Shown one piece after another: positions 42,658-52,564 of a stretch of 52,820 bases of DNA (position 1 is the first letter of the stretch; every line of letters begins with the position of its first letter). Made by a program: the position numbers and the translations under genes. The notes under the pieces were generated by a model. That model searched no databases. It was not told the DNA's origin and saw only the letters and a program-made list of their open reading frames with translations. The stretch is from Chromera velia (Eukaryota; Sar; Chromeraceae): the NCBI GenBank assembly GCA_018398765.1, contig JAHBMJ010000124.1, forward strand, positions 83,744-136,563. The letters are read 5' to 3'.

Positions 42658-45291
42658 CGCACAGAGAGAGAAAGAGAAAGAGTCATATGAAGACGTACAC
42701 TCTCATAGATCAATGCGCTTACTATTCAGCAGGGATGTCAGAGAAACATCGCAGAAAGAAAGTAGGCACATGCCAAGAATGCATCTCGTCTCTTCCGTCC
42801 CGTTTCCTTCGACGAGCATCTAGGCGGAACTTTCTCTATCGCGTCGGACCGTCTTCTCAAATTTTCCGTCTCATAGTCTGATGGCTGTTTTTCTTTTCTG
42901 ACTGCAGCCTCATCTGCTCTACAATTTTTGAAAGAAGGAATGGGCACGCGCATTTCTTCTACTTCAAAGCAGCTGCACCCATTATGTATGTTTCGCGCGT
43001 TGACTGACATTGAACTCTGCTCGGACCCTGCGAAGGTTCCAGGTGTACACTCGTCGCACCTGCAACAGCTCATAGAGAACAACAAAGAGAAACACGATCA
43101 ACAGAATGGCAAACGCAAACGCTTGCTCCACTCATTCGATCCCTCTGTACCCCCTCCCACACGCATGGAATGCGCAGTAGAACCCTCCCTCTATTGTGCT
43201 GCCTATGTCTCTTGTAAGACAATTTTTCTCCGTGGCTTGCCCACCCCCCGATGCACCAACCGACTGACTTGGTGCTGCCGACGCCGGCAGAAAACCCGAC
43301 ACCACAAGCTGTGCAGCTGCAGTCGGATGAGAACAATTCAAACAATCAGACAGACAGACAGACAAACAGACAGACTGAAGCAGCCGCAGCAAACAGTCAA
43401 AGAATTCGAATACACTCTTGCAAAGCCGAGGAAAGAAACTCGTGAATGAGTTTTTCTTGCCCCGCATATTTCAAATGGACTGTCTCCTTTGTGATCTCTT
43501 CGATAACGCTCCCACGAACATTCACATGCATTCCCCCTCATGAACGCAGCAAGATCCTCTCTCACACGGATAGAATGAATACCTGGGAGTTCCGCACATT
43601 TTATTCGCATGGTTGCGCATTAGAAAAGAACCAAAATTACTTGTGTAAAGCGTCAGGCTCCAAGACAAGAATTAGGAAGAACAGTTCCTTTGAGTCTCAG
43701 ACTGAAAAACAGACCTTGTAGAGCCTGCTGTATCTGAGTAGGTCCCCACAGGGCACTCCTTGCAGCTCTCGAGGAGTTCCTCACCTGCAGATACAGACAG
43801 ACAGACAGACAGAGGGAGGGGAGAGAGAAACGAGAGTTCAGACGTAGGGAGACCATGACGAAGAAAGACAGCAAAGCGAAAACTGCTTCGACAAAAAAAG
43901 AAAAAGAGACCCACAGGACGGCAGCAGAGCGCTGTGGAGAGAAAAACGGGGATGAAGAAAAAGAGAGAGGGAAGTGCGGGCAGGTTCAGACTCGGTAACT
44001 TGCCTTGTGATTTCATTCCGTGACACCACCTGAGAGTCTCTTTTGTATGTATGCTCTCGACTCACCAGTCTCATCTTGGTATGTCCCTGCAGGGCAAGGC
44101 TGGCACGTCCACTCCACGTCTGCGTAGAACCCGGCACCACACTCGGGAGGGGCAGAGGCGGGGGGAGTGGAGGAGCCGTCGTAGAAGGTCCACGCGGTCA
44201 GGTTGAAAAGAGGAACGCCCAGAGGAGAGATGTCTCCAGCTGCGTGCGTCGACAAATTAATCCATGCATGTGGATCAAATACATGTCTTTATGTACACAC
44301 AAACAGGATCCCGAAAGGGATTCGAACGCTTGACAGAAGTAAAGCGAAATTAAAAAGAGCAGGAAAACAGGCAGCGGGAGAAGAGAGAAAAACGGGAAAG
44401 CAAGAGACAGAAAATGCAGATGATGGTTCATCATTCAACGTACAGTCTGACTGACAGACTTACCGATGACCCGATTTCCCGGAACTCCTCTCCGAATGTT
44501 GTAAGCGGAGAGCCTTGCGGGTTCGTTTCTGTCCCCTGTGGTTTCGGAATAACTCACAGGTCCACTCACACCTGCAAAAGAGAAGAGAGAAAAAAGGAAA
44601 GGAGGAACACCGGTCACCCTGTGTCTAACACATCAATTTTGTTTGCTCAAGGGTTTACTAGATGATCGCCCAACAATTGCCAAAAGCTGGTAGAAGGCAA
44701 ACTGGACACCAGTCGGAATAGGCAAAGAATCATTCGGACAGGAGACAGACAGATCGTCGGAAGGAGGCTTTTCCCTCTCAAGTCATTCTCCACCTCTCTT
44801 CACTGACCGGTGAATGAGAAACTGTTGTTGGCGATGCGGTTGAACAGTACCGTTCCTCGGATATCAGCCATCGCCCTCCCCTCTGACAGAAGCTCGTTGG
44901 TGGCTGCCAGGACGGTCATCGCGGCGTCGAAGGCTCTTGCAGACTGTCCGCTGTAGGGGTCGGGGTCGACTCCGGCATTGAACAGTTGAGAGGGGTTGGT
45001 GATCTTCCCGAAGAACTGTGCGTACCCGGCGACACCAAATTGGTGGAAGTCCCCACCGGCAGCTGCACAGGAGGTCGGGTCTGTTAGTCCGGCGTCGCAG
45101 ATCTCGGATGTGAACTCGCAGCCTGTGGCACAGGAGGCGGGCTGGAAGGTCCCCCAGGCGCCCTCGCAGGTTGCGGCGTCGGGGTAAGTGCCTGATGTGT
45201 CGCATGTTGTTGCTTCTCTCACGCATCCGCCTGCACATGTATACACGCATAGTGTCACAGGGGGGGATGGGCACAGAGAGAAAGGGAGAGG

Positions 45292-45328
<37 letters not shown>

Positions 45329-45370
45329 GCAGACAGACAGACAGAGACAGAGAGAGAGAGAAAGAGAGAG

Positions 45371-45408
<38 letters not shown>

Positions 45409-45435
45409 CGGCAGCGACAGCGACAGCGACAGGGA

Positions 45436-45480
<45 letters not shown>

Positions 45481-47041
45481 AGACAGAGACAGAGACAGAG
45501 ACAGCGACAACGACAGAGACAGAGACATAAGCAATTAATTCGATTGACTAGCTGACTGACCCACTGACTGACCGTAGAGCCAACAGTTGAAGGGCTCCGG
45601 GAAGTCCGCAGCCGAGAGGGTAGACCAGAACGTCAGAAGCCTGCAGGGGTTTGTTTGCGCACACAAACATGAACTCACTTACATGCGTAGGCACACGCCA
45701 CAGTTTCACCCGCAATCACACGCATTCATTCATTTGCGTACTTGCTCTTGAATCCTCCCATCCATCTACCATGAATCCATGCGTGCCTTTTAGCTACTGT
45801 TTGCTGCTCCGCAAAGAGAGAGACCCGTTCACTGAGTCGACTGAATGAGAAGGGTATCCACTGGCAGGAAGGAAAGCAGAAGCATGAATGAAGGAAGAAA
45901 GGGCCGCCTGTCGATGAAAGTGAAAGGAAGGAAGGAAAGAAACCTGACAGTCAGACAAACCTCTGGTACCCGTCTCCCTGATAGGTGATGTCAGTCACCA
46001 GGGACCCTGCGAACTGTCCTGCAACGGCGTCTGACCATAGAGTGCTGCAGGAAGGGAGGGAGTGAGAAAGGGGAGGATTTCAGTTAAGCAATTAGACTGA
46101 GAAATAATCTGAGTACATTGACCTGACATCTTATGGGTGAACACTTCATTCGTGGACAGACGCTCTTTCTTTCATTTGACTTGAAAGCTCTGAAAGGAGA
46201 GTCTGAGGGAATCAACTCAGCAATACACGTTGTCAACAGTTGAATCATCCGCAGGGAAGAAAAAGCGTCTACTTCAAGGCCATACACACACACGCATGGG
46301 TTTAAACACACACACACACACACACACACATACACACACACAGAGAGAGAGAGTGACTGACGGATCTGTATCCTGAATCATCTGCGAAGAGAGGAATCTG
46401 TAGAAGTACGCATCTCCTACGAGGCCCCTCTCAATCATCAGATCCATGAACGCTCTGTACGAAGTCTGCAAGCAACCAAACAAACAAGCCAGGGGTCAAG
46501 CAGGGAGGGAGGCTGGAGGGATGGGGTCTCAAATCGTACGACTGATGTTGTCAGACAAATACTTTAACTTGTGTTTGGAAGGCCAGGAGTAGCGGTGACT
46601 GAGAGGGGGGGACTGAACCGCATTATCGGCTCTGCACGGTACCTGTTTTTGTGGAATGGAAGCCAACCGCCTGGCTGATTGACTGACTGACATCAAGGTA
46701 TGCGTAGATGTACTTATCCGCCCTCTGATTGTTGTTCTGCTCGATTCGGGTGCGCCTGCTCGTTCGTTCGGTAGAAAGAGAAAGAGAAGGGGAGAAGAGG
46801 GCGAATGAAAAAAAGTGATGATGAAAATGAAGGAGGAAGACGGAAGGGAGGAGGAACTTCAGCAGGGAGAATGAGCAGAAGACAACGGATGGATGAAGAA
46901 AGAATGAAACCAAGGAAAGGAAAGAAGGCAAGGAAGAGAGCACACCAAAAAGAAAGGGGGAGAGACAGACCAGATGCTCAGCACACTGTTGTAGTTCGGG
47001 TCTCCCACAGCAGGCAGCTCTGGGAGGGGAGCACGGAACAG

Positions 47042-47078
<37 letters not shown>

Positions 47079-47925
47079 CAAAGTTGAAAACTAGAGAGAG
47101 GCATGCAACAGAGACAACACAGACCACTTCACGTGTCTGGAGGAGCAATAAAACATTCCCTGCCTGTGTGCACCTCGACTACGCAGCCTTCCTCCCGGGG
47201 CACCAGATCTCTCCGGGAGCCCCGACCTGTCGTCCGGTTGCTCTTGCATGCGCTGGCTAAGACGGAACAATCAAGCGGAGTCCATATGCCTCAAAAGAGA
47301 GAAGTCTGCACACCCCCATTTCGATCCTGAATATGCATGCCGTCGCACTGAGAATGAAATTCATGATGTCGTCTGCAATCAATGCGAGAAGGAAAAAACA
47401 CGACTGCAATCAATGCGAGAAGGAAAGAACACGACTGCAATCAATGCGAGAAGGAAAAAACACGACTGCAATCAATGCGAGAAGGAAAAAACACGAGTGA
47501 CTGACCTACCTCGACCTTGAGTCCGTTGTTGGTAATGCAGTCGGAGAGCGAACGTGCGAGTTCCTGCCCCAATGTATTGTCCAAATAATACATGGTCAGT
47601 CTCTTGATGCCATACAGACTGATCAGGTTGATGTCCAGGGAGCAGCCCCCGGATCCCGGCATGTTCCTGCAGGGAGGGAGGGAGGGAGGGAGATACATGC
47701 GGATATACTCATACATGCATGCTCATATGCACACATACCGGCGTTTATATTCATGCTCGTACACACACATACATGCGAAAACACCCACAGCGCACATACA
47801 CACACACACGCTCTCACATACGCTCTCACACACATGCACCTACCCGTCCAGCCACACACAGGTGTACATACATGGAGTCACACAGACACTGACACCCCAC
47901 AGAGACAGAAAGCTGCGCGCGCGTA

Positions 47926-48003
<78 letters not shown>

Positions 48004-49898
48004 GGGGTTGTCCTCTCCATCCTGCTCCCCTATCGCGTCCCCTCCTCTCTTCCCGCCACTCGAAGTACTTTTCCCCCCGCTTCCAATCTATTTGTTATTT
48101 CTTCTCTTCCATCTCCCCCCCTCCCCGTTTTTCCGCTGCCCCCCCCCATCCTTCTCCGTCTCCTTCTCCTCTGCTCGCGGAGGAAGACTGCTGCCTCCAA
48201 ACACACCCAGAGAAAAAAAAAAGTCACATCCAAAGAGGAATTTCGGCAGGGAGGTCATCACAGGGAAGGAAATTTACCGCAGTAATACCACGAGCCTGTC
48301 AGCGTATGGACACGATGCGCTGTCGGAAGCATGAGCTAGCTACCCGCCGCCTCCCCCCCTTCAGAGGCCCCCTCCTTCTCCCTCTGCCTGTCTCCCACTG
48401 TTCCCTATTTGAATAACCGACGAAGGCAAATCTGTTTGTGGAAACAAGAAAGAGCCTTTCTGCCTGTCTACCTGCCTGCCTACCTGAGGAAGAAAGAGTA
48501 GTACTCCTTCTTGGACAGCTCAGGGTCCCCCGAGAGGTCGGAGATCTGCATCGCCTCGAAGGCTGTACCCAGAGAGGCAACCGCTCGACTGATGAAGGAC
48601 CAGTGACAGCAAATCAACGCGTTCGTCGGGGTGCGGTGGGTGCTCGAGGGATTCATGTGCTCTGCATAGAGGGATACAGTCATTTGTTCATAAATTGACA
48701 CGGTCTTTGAGCACGCCTCTAGAAGACGTGATATGGTTTTCTTTCCTCATTCTGAAAAACACTGAAGGAGTGAATTTGCTTTCGCGTTCGTTCTGATCGT
48801 GTGCACAACACAAGAAGGCCTTTGCATTCTTTGTGTGCCAATTCTGCTGCCTCAGGATTTCCTATCCCCAAAGACTTTCACAATATCCGTTCACAACAAG
48901 GCAACGTGTGCCCCCTCCCTCCCTCCCTGCTTCCTTCCTTCCCTCCCTCCCTTCCTCACTCCCTGCTTCCCTCCCTCCCTCCCTCCCTCCCTCCTTGCTT
49001 CCTCACTCGCTGCTTCCCTTCCTCCCTGCTTCACTTCCTCCGTGCTTCCCCTCCTCCGTGCTTCCCTCCCTTCCTGCTTCCCTTCCTCCCTCCCTCCCTT
49101 CCTCCTTTCCTCCCTTCCTCACTCCCTGCTTCCCTCCCTCCCTCCCTCCCTTCCTCACTCCCTGCTTCCCTTCCTCCCTCCTTCACTCCCTCCGTGCTTC
49201 CCCTCCTCCGTGCTTCCCTCCCTTCCTGCTTCCCTTCCTCCCTCCCTCCCTCCGCGCCTGCCCCCCTCTCCGCTTTGACTAATCAGTACTTGCTCCTGAC
49301 GGATCATTCGTCCGCAAAGCACCCCACTATAAGGTCAGTTCAATGCTGCTATCATCCGATTTTTGCATTTAGAAACGGACTGTCCGGATAGGCTGTGGCA
49401 GCGCTACACCTTCTCGCACGGCCAGTAAATATTCCCATATCACTCTGCAAGTACCTCGCGTGCATTGTACATGTTCTGACTGACCGACTGCCCACTGCAC
49501 AGCCCTGGACTGTTCCCTGAGATCGTCTTTGAAGTCCAGAGCAACAGTGAAGTTGTTCTTCTGAGCCATCGACACGGGCAGAAGATCTGTGTAGTGTCTC
49601 TCCCAAGCCAGCTTGGCCATGTATGCGTAGATCGGGAACATCCAAAAACCCCTGAAAGAAAAGGAGAGAGAAAACAGGGTCAGAGGGCAGAAGATCAATT
49701 TTGGCCGAAAAGATAGATAAACAGAACAAGGTCAGTCAATCTTAATTGTTTGTCTCCTGTTCTTCTGCATGCCGACCATTTGAAGTCTCCGTCGTACCCG
49801 AGCTGTACCTGCTGGCTCATCGCACAAACAAAAAGAACTACAACGAGAAGAAAAATTCTGATTACCCCCAACCGGGGGGGAGGGGCTCCTCGCATCAC
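34382..49898 (-). CDS. Large receptor-like membrane protein: ANF-type ectodomain, GCC2/GCC3 stalk, about nine TM segments
   Basis: 31 exons chain in phase to 5,286 coding bases (1,761 residues). The order is: signal peptide (1-28); periplasmic-binding-protein-like ligand-binding domain of the ANF/class-C-receptor type (about 30-525); cysteine-rich GCC2/GCC3 (Eph-like) repeats (about 556-735); further cysteine loops (736-835); about nine hydrophobic segments (840-1283); and a long cytoplasmic tail (1284-1761). It should sit in the plasma membrane with the ligand domain outside. The signalling output is not known. The membrane part lacks a recognisable classic 7tm_3 pattern and looks closer to the TRP-like module of protist GCC2/GCC3 proteins, so it could be a ligand-gated channel or a receptor. 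That is inference. It is divergent from the 50.5-kb gene. The undetermined base at 34834 is intronic. Confidence 0.85.
37147..37196. repeat. (GACT)n repeat starting at a splice donor
   Basis: On the minus strand the exon-27 donor reads GTCAGTCAGTCA and continues as about 12 GTCA units with no gap after the exon end at 37197. Confidence 0.92.
38499..38530. repeat. (GACA)n repeat starting at a splice donor
   Basis: On the minus strand the exon-24 donor reads GTCTGTCTGTCT, about eight units directly after the exon end at 38531. Confidence 0.92.
42241..42297. repeat. (GA)n-(GAAA)n microsatellite
   Basis: A purine repeat in the intron upstream of receptor exon 16. On the minus strand it forms a pyrimidine tract of TTTC and TC units a few bases before the TTGCAG acceptor. 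Confidence 0.9.
42617..42661. repeat. (CA)n microsatellite abutting an acceptor
   Basis: On the minus strand (TG)n runs directly into the GTGCAG acceptor of receptor exon 15. Confidence 0.9.
45286..45530. repeat. GA, CAGA and (AGCGAC)n compound repeat
   Basis: GA units, then CAGA units, then a long hexanucleotide run of GACAGC units, then GACAGA units. It is intronic between receptor exons 9 and 10, on the acceptor side of exon 10. Cysteine-free Leu/Ser frames across it are repeat-derived. Confidence 0.92.
46303..46354. repeat. (CA)n-(GA)n microsatellite near receptor exon 7
   Basis: A dinucleotide repeat just 3' (in gene sense) of receptor exon 7, which ends at 46362. On the minus strand it reads (TC)n then (TG)n shortly after the GTCAGT donor. 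Confidence 0.88.
47043..47074. repeat. (CA)n microsatellite abutting an acceptor
   Basis: On the minus strand about 15 TG units run directly into GCAG at the start of receptor exon 5 (47041). Confidence 0.92.
47371..47495. repeat. 31-bp tandem repeat, four copies, intronic
   Basis: The unit begins CTGCAATCAATGCGAGAAGG and ends in an A-rich run plus CACGA. There are four copies, one with a single A-to-G change. They lie just inside the intron after receptor exon 4. Confidence 0.88.
47925..48002. repeat. (AC)n-(AG)n tract followed by a G homopolymer
   Basis: A dinucleotide repeat ending in more than 30 consecutive G, interrupted only near its start by GGA. Such a tract could form a quadruplex or be an assembly artefact. 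It is intronic in the receptor gene. Confidence 0.88.
48912..49262. repeat. (CCCT)n/(CTTCC)n pyrimidine minisatellite
   Basis: About 350 bp of pyrimidine-rich CCCT units with TGCTTCC and CACTCCC variants in higher-order blocks, inside the intron between receptor exons 2 and 3. Several open frames through it are repeat-derived. Confidence 0.92.
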
Positions 49899-50500
49899 TC
49901 CTCCTATCCGATTACTTATTTATTCAGGAAATACGTGTATACGGCTGTGTCTTTACTCGATCTTCGTGTTGTTTTAGTGGAACGTTGCGTGAGAGGATGG
50001 TAGGGAAAAAGCGGAATGAAACTTTGAATATACTGGAAACTTCTGATACCGTCAACGTAAAACTTGATGTGGCAGTTTCCTGACTCGAAAACTGCATGTC
50101 TTGATTCTGCAAAGGAAAGGAAAGGGCATGCAGAATTAAAGGAATTAATTAAGGGTCATATAGAATTTAATTAGCTACACGTATCGCGTATGAGGAGGAC
50201 GAGAATCGGCTAGGCTATTCGGATCGTGGAGCACTTCTACGAAGTGGGCCTCGGCATGCCCCGCGGGCACTGTCCCCGCACAAAAATATTTGAAGGAGAC
50301 GGCTCTCACGGAGACGGCCGGCTTGAGTCGGGACCAGGGCTCGTTCCTTCCTTCCTTCCTTTTTGGATGGAATCGACGAGGGTTTCACGGCACGTACAGA
50401 ACAACCGAGAAAAGAGGAAGCCGTCAGTGTGCTCTCCAACTTCAGCCGCGACATATTAGTAACGCTGCATCTCGAGTTTCGCTTCATTGTGCAAAAGTAA
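49899..50500. promoter_or_regulatory. Divergent intergenic region upstream of the receptor
   Basis: About 600 bp between the receptor start and the plus-strand gene. The probable promoters of both genes lie here. There is an AT-rich stretch around 50140-50175. No core motif can be assigned. Confidence 0.45.
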
Positions 50501-51487
50501 ATGATCAAAGGAATTCAACTGCGCGGTTTGTTGGTTTCTTTTGGCGCTCGCAATCCATTCCTCTCTCGATCTCCCGGTGCTTTTCATTCTGTCAGAAGAA
50601 GCATTTCAAGATCCTCAATCTCCATGGGTGTGTTCGGAACCTTCTGCCAAATCTGCGGGCTCCCTGTCCAGCACACCTGTTACGTCTCTATTGATGGGGG
50701 TCCTGAGGGGGTGATGAGAATCTACAGGGGTGATCCACAGGACGAGGAACCTGAGGCGCCCCCCCCGGTCCCCTTCCTCCTGGAACACGCCTGGCTCTGT
50801 GAGGCGGTTGCACTCTCCCCAGACCCCACACGTCCTCCAGTCCCAGGAACCGTACAAGACGGGGACCTCAAGCCGAATAACCCAGAAGACATACCCGCAC
50901 CCCCCCCAACCGAGATACCCCCCGAGCTGGCTGCAATGCCGGGCTTCGACCCAGAGGCGTTTCACCAGTTGCAGGCGTCAATGGCAGCCTCGAGGACGCT
51001 CTTTGTGGCCACGGGGGACGCGGACGACAGCGACGACGGGCTGATTACAGTCCACTCTGCTTGCTTGGATCTGGCAACAGAGCACAGAGCGAGGCGGGGC
51101 CTTCCTCCGCCCTCAGTGGAAGACATCGAAAGAGTCTCTGCCTCAGACGCCTGGCGGCCCTTCTCCAATACTTACCACCAGCAGCTGTTTGACTTCGACA
51201 GACTCAGGTCAGACGATCTCGCGTGGGCTTTGGTGGACCCCCGCATGGTTCAGGATGGGGAGGCGGACACAAGCTCGGGATCAGATGATGCAGCAGGAGA
51301 GGGAAACGGGCCGCACAGAGCAGACGATTCGTCGGGCGCAAACACCGGCTTAGAGGGTGGGTCGGCAGGAGGCTCATCAGCTGATGTGAATGCCTCGGGT
51401 GGTACTGTGGAGGCAGCTGCGAAACGGTCCCGCTTGAGGGTTCTTGCCCTCCTTTCGGCACTTGACGCAGGAAACACTGCTGAGTAG
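50501..51487 (+). CDS. CxxCG-motif protein with alternative N-terminus
   Basis: An intronless frame of 328 residues from 50501, or 287 from the second ATG at 50624. The second start gives MGVFGTFCQICGLPVQHTC, which resembles the conserved beginning of an uncharacterised eukaryotic family, so it is probably the main start. The extra 41 residues are Arg/Ser-rich with no acidic residues and could act as a mitochondrial targeting sequence. The rest has C-x2-C plus HTC, LLEHAWLC, VHSACLDLA, YHQQLFDFDRL and DLAWALVDP in an order that suggests a compact metal-binding fold, then a disordered Gly/Ser/Asp-rich region and a short basic helix, AAKRSRLRVLALLSAL. The function is unknown. It is divergent from the receptor. 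Confidence 0.7.
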   Translation: MIKGIQLRGLLVSFGARNPFLSRSPGAFHSVRRSISRSSISMGVFGTFCQICGLPVQHTCYVSIDGGPEGVMRIYRGDPQDEEPEAPPPVPFLLEHAWLCEAVALSPDPTRPPVPGTVQDGDLKPNNPEDIPAPPPTEIPPELAAMPGFDPEAFHQLQASMAASRTLFVATGDADDSDDGLITVHSACLDLATEHRARRGLPPPSVEDIERVSASDAWRPFSNTYHQQLFDFDRLRSDDLAWALVDPRMVQDGEADTSSGSDDAAGEGNGPHRADDSSGANTGLEGGSAGGSSADVNASGGTVEAAAKRSRLRVLALLSALDAGNTAE

Positions 51488-51789
51488 AACTAAGCATCGA
51501 TACAACGTTGATGTTGGCCGGAGCTCAGTACGAACTCGATTGACTCGAGTGACCGACTGACTCTTGACCGACCGACAGAAATTGGACAGAAACAGAAAGG
51601 ACAGACAGACCGCCTTACTTAAATTCCTTACTTCGTTTCTTTCTTTTCTTCCTGTCTTTCCTTTTCTTTTTATTTTTTTGCTCTGTCTTGTTTCTGTCTG
51701 TTTGTTTGTCTGTCCGTCTGTCCGTTTGTCTTTCTTTCTTTTTGTCTGTTATGTACATGAAAAAAAGAAGGGAGAAGAAGAAACATATA

Positions 51790-51823
<34 letters not shown>

Positions 51824-52564
51824 TTTGTTCATGAAGAAAAGGAGGAAAGAAACCATATTGTCTGTCTGTCTGTCTGTCTGCCTGTCTATGTCTCTGTCAA
51901 GAAGACTACACAGAACAGATGAGAATAGCTGAAGCCCTGTTGCAGACGACGCCCCTGGAACCATTGCGTCTCTACGCCTTTATACGTGCGTTCTGAGACT
52001 CCGGACTGTTGTGCCTTTTCACTCCTTCTCTTGCAGGGGCTTGGAATCCTTTGAGTATCTCCTGATCTGGGCTTGCCTGTGCAATCATTGTACTACATTG
52101 TACAGTCTGGTTTGCACAGTTACCTTTCTTTCTTTTCTTTGCACATCATGTATGCATATCGCTTTCTTTGCATCATATATGATGACAATGATGCTTGCCA
52201 GGCTTTCTTCGTCTTTCCTGGCCTTCTTTAAGTGACGAAATATCCTAAGACGCTATATATTTAAAAAGGCTGTTAACGGGCGCCTGAATGAGAAGTTAGG
52301 ACAACTAGTTGTGACCAGTTGTATGTGGGTGTATATGGGCGCCTTTAGGCACGCTTTATCACGTTTTTAGATGACACGTCTACCTCGAGTAGTCTTATAA
52401 AGCTACTAAAAGCTACTTAAAGCAGTCCGCGTGTGATCCTAGGTGTGATCGCGTGTGCATCGACCCGGCGTATACATCCTAAATTCAGTCGATCATAAAT
52501 TTAATACAAACATAAATTAAGCTAGAAATTCAGTTTTGAAAATTAATCTATATAATTAACTTAC
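51488..52564. other. Intergenic; composite satellite copies and AT-rich tail
   Basis: 51,640-51,895 holds TCTG microsatellite with two copies of the purine block known from 8.5-9.0 kb (CATGAAAAAAAGAAGGGAGA at about 51757 and CATGAAGAAAAGGAGG at about 51830). From about 52,230 the sequence has element-like palindromic words (GGGCGCCT, AAAGCTACT) and becomes AT-rich. No gene is seen. Confidence 0.5.

Larger units (their letters stand above)
40499..44239 (-). other. Receptor exons 12-20: GCC2/GCC3 cysteine-rich stalk
   Basis: Exons: 44239-44066, 43784-43715, 43059-43009, 42615-42565, 42228-42114, 41804-41709, 41522-41459, 40996-40888 and 40630-40499. The Eph-like repeat C-x2-C-x-x-G-[TS]-[YFH]-x7-S recurs, as in CQPCPAGTYQDETG, CKECPVGTYSDTAGS, CDECTPGTFAGSEQSS, CQECPEGTFASESQSS, CASCPPGTHAPETGSS, CTVCPAGTAQSSTGS and CLRCSVGSYQEEYGQ. 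These are disulfide-bonded extracellular repeats that usually act as a spacer or interaction module. Exons 14 and 15 are both 51 bp, both phase 2-2, and encode similar half-repeats, which points to exon duplication. Confidence 0.85.
44464..49898 (-). other. Receptor exons 1-11: signal peptide and ANF-like ligand-binding domain
   Basis: Exons: 49898-49777, 49651-49455, 48661-48484, 47666-47510, 47041-46971, 46755-46692, 46465-46362, 46044-45961, 45640-45573, 45230-44808 and 44571-44464. The signal peptide core is IFLLVVVLFVCAM. Class-C/ANF hallmarks include ICCHWSFISRAVASLGTAFE then MQISDLSGDPELSKKEYYSF (the binding-cleft serine-rich turn), GIKRLTMYYLDNTLGQELA (strand after the hinge), ARAFDAAMTVLAATNELL, and the terminal pattern FSFTGVSGPVSYSETTGDRN (compare the family's G-x-x-G-x-V-x-F-x-x-x-G-D-R). 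Exon 10 carries an extra cysteine-rich insertion of about 60 residues with eight cysteines. Confidence 0.8.

Noticed and set aside
44300-44335. tRNA-like TTCGAATCCC word on the minus strand
   Set aside because: The bases around it do not form a T-stem, and no anticodon arm or acceptor stem partner can be found.
47371-47495. 31-bp repeats resembling a CRISPR repeat length
   Set aside because: The copies are directly adjacent with no spacers and lie in an intron of a eukaryotic gene.
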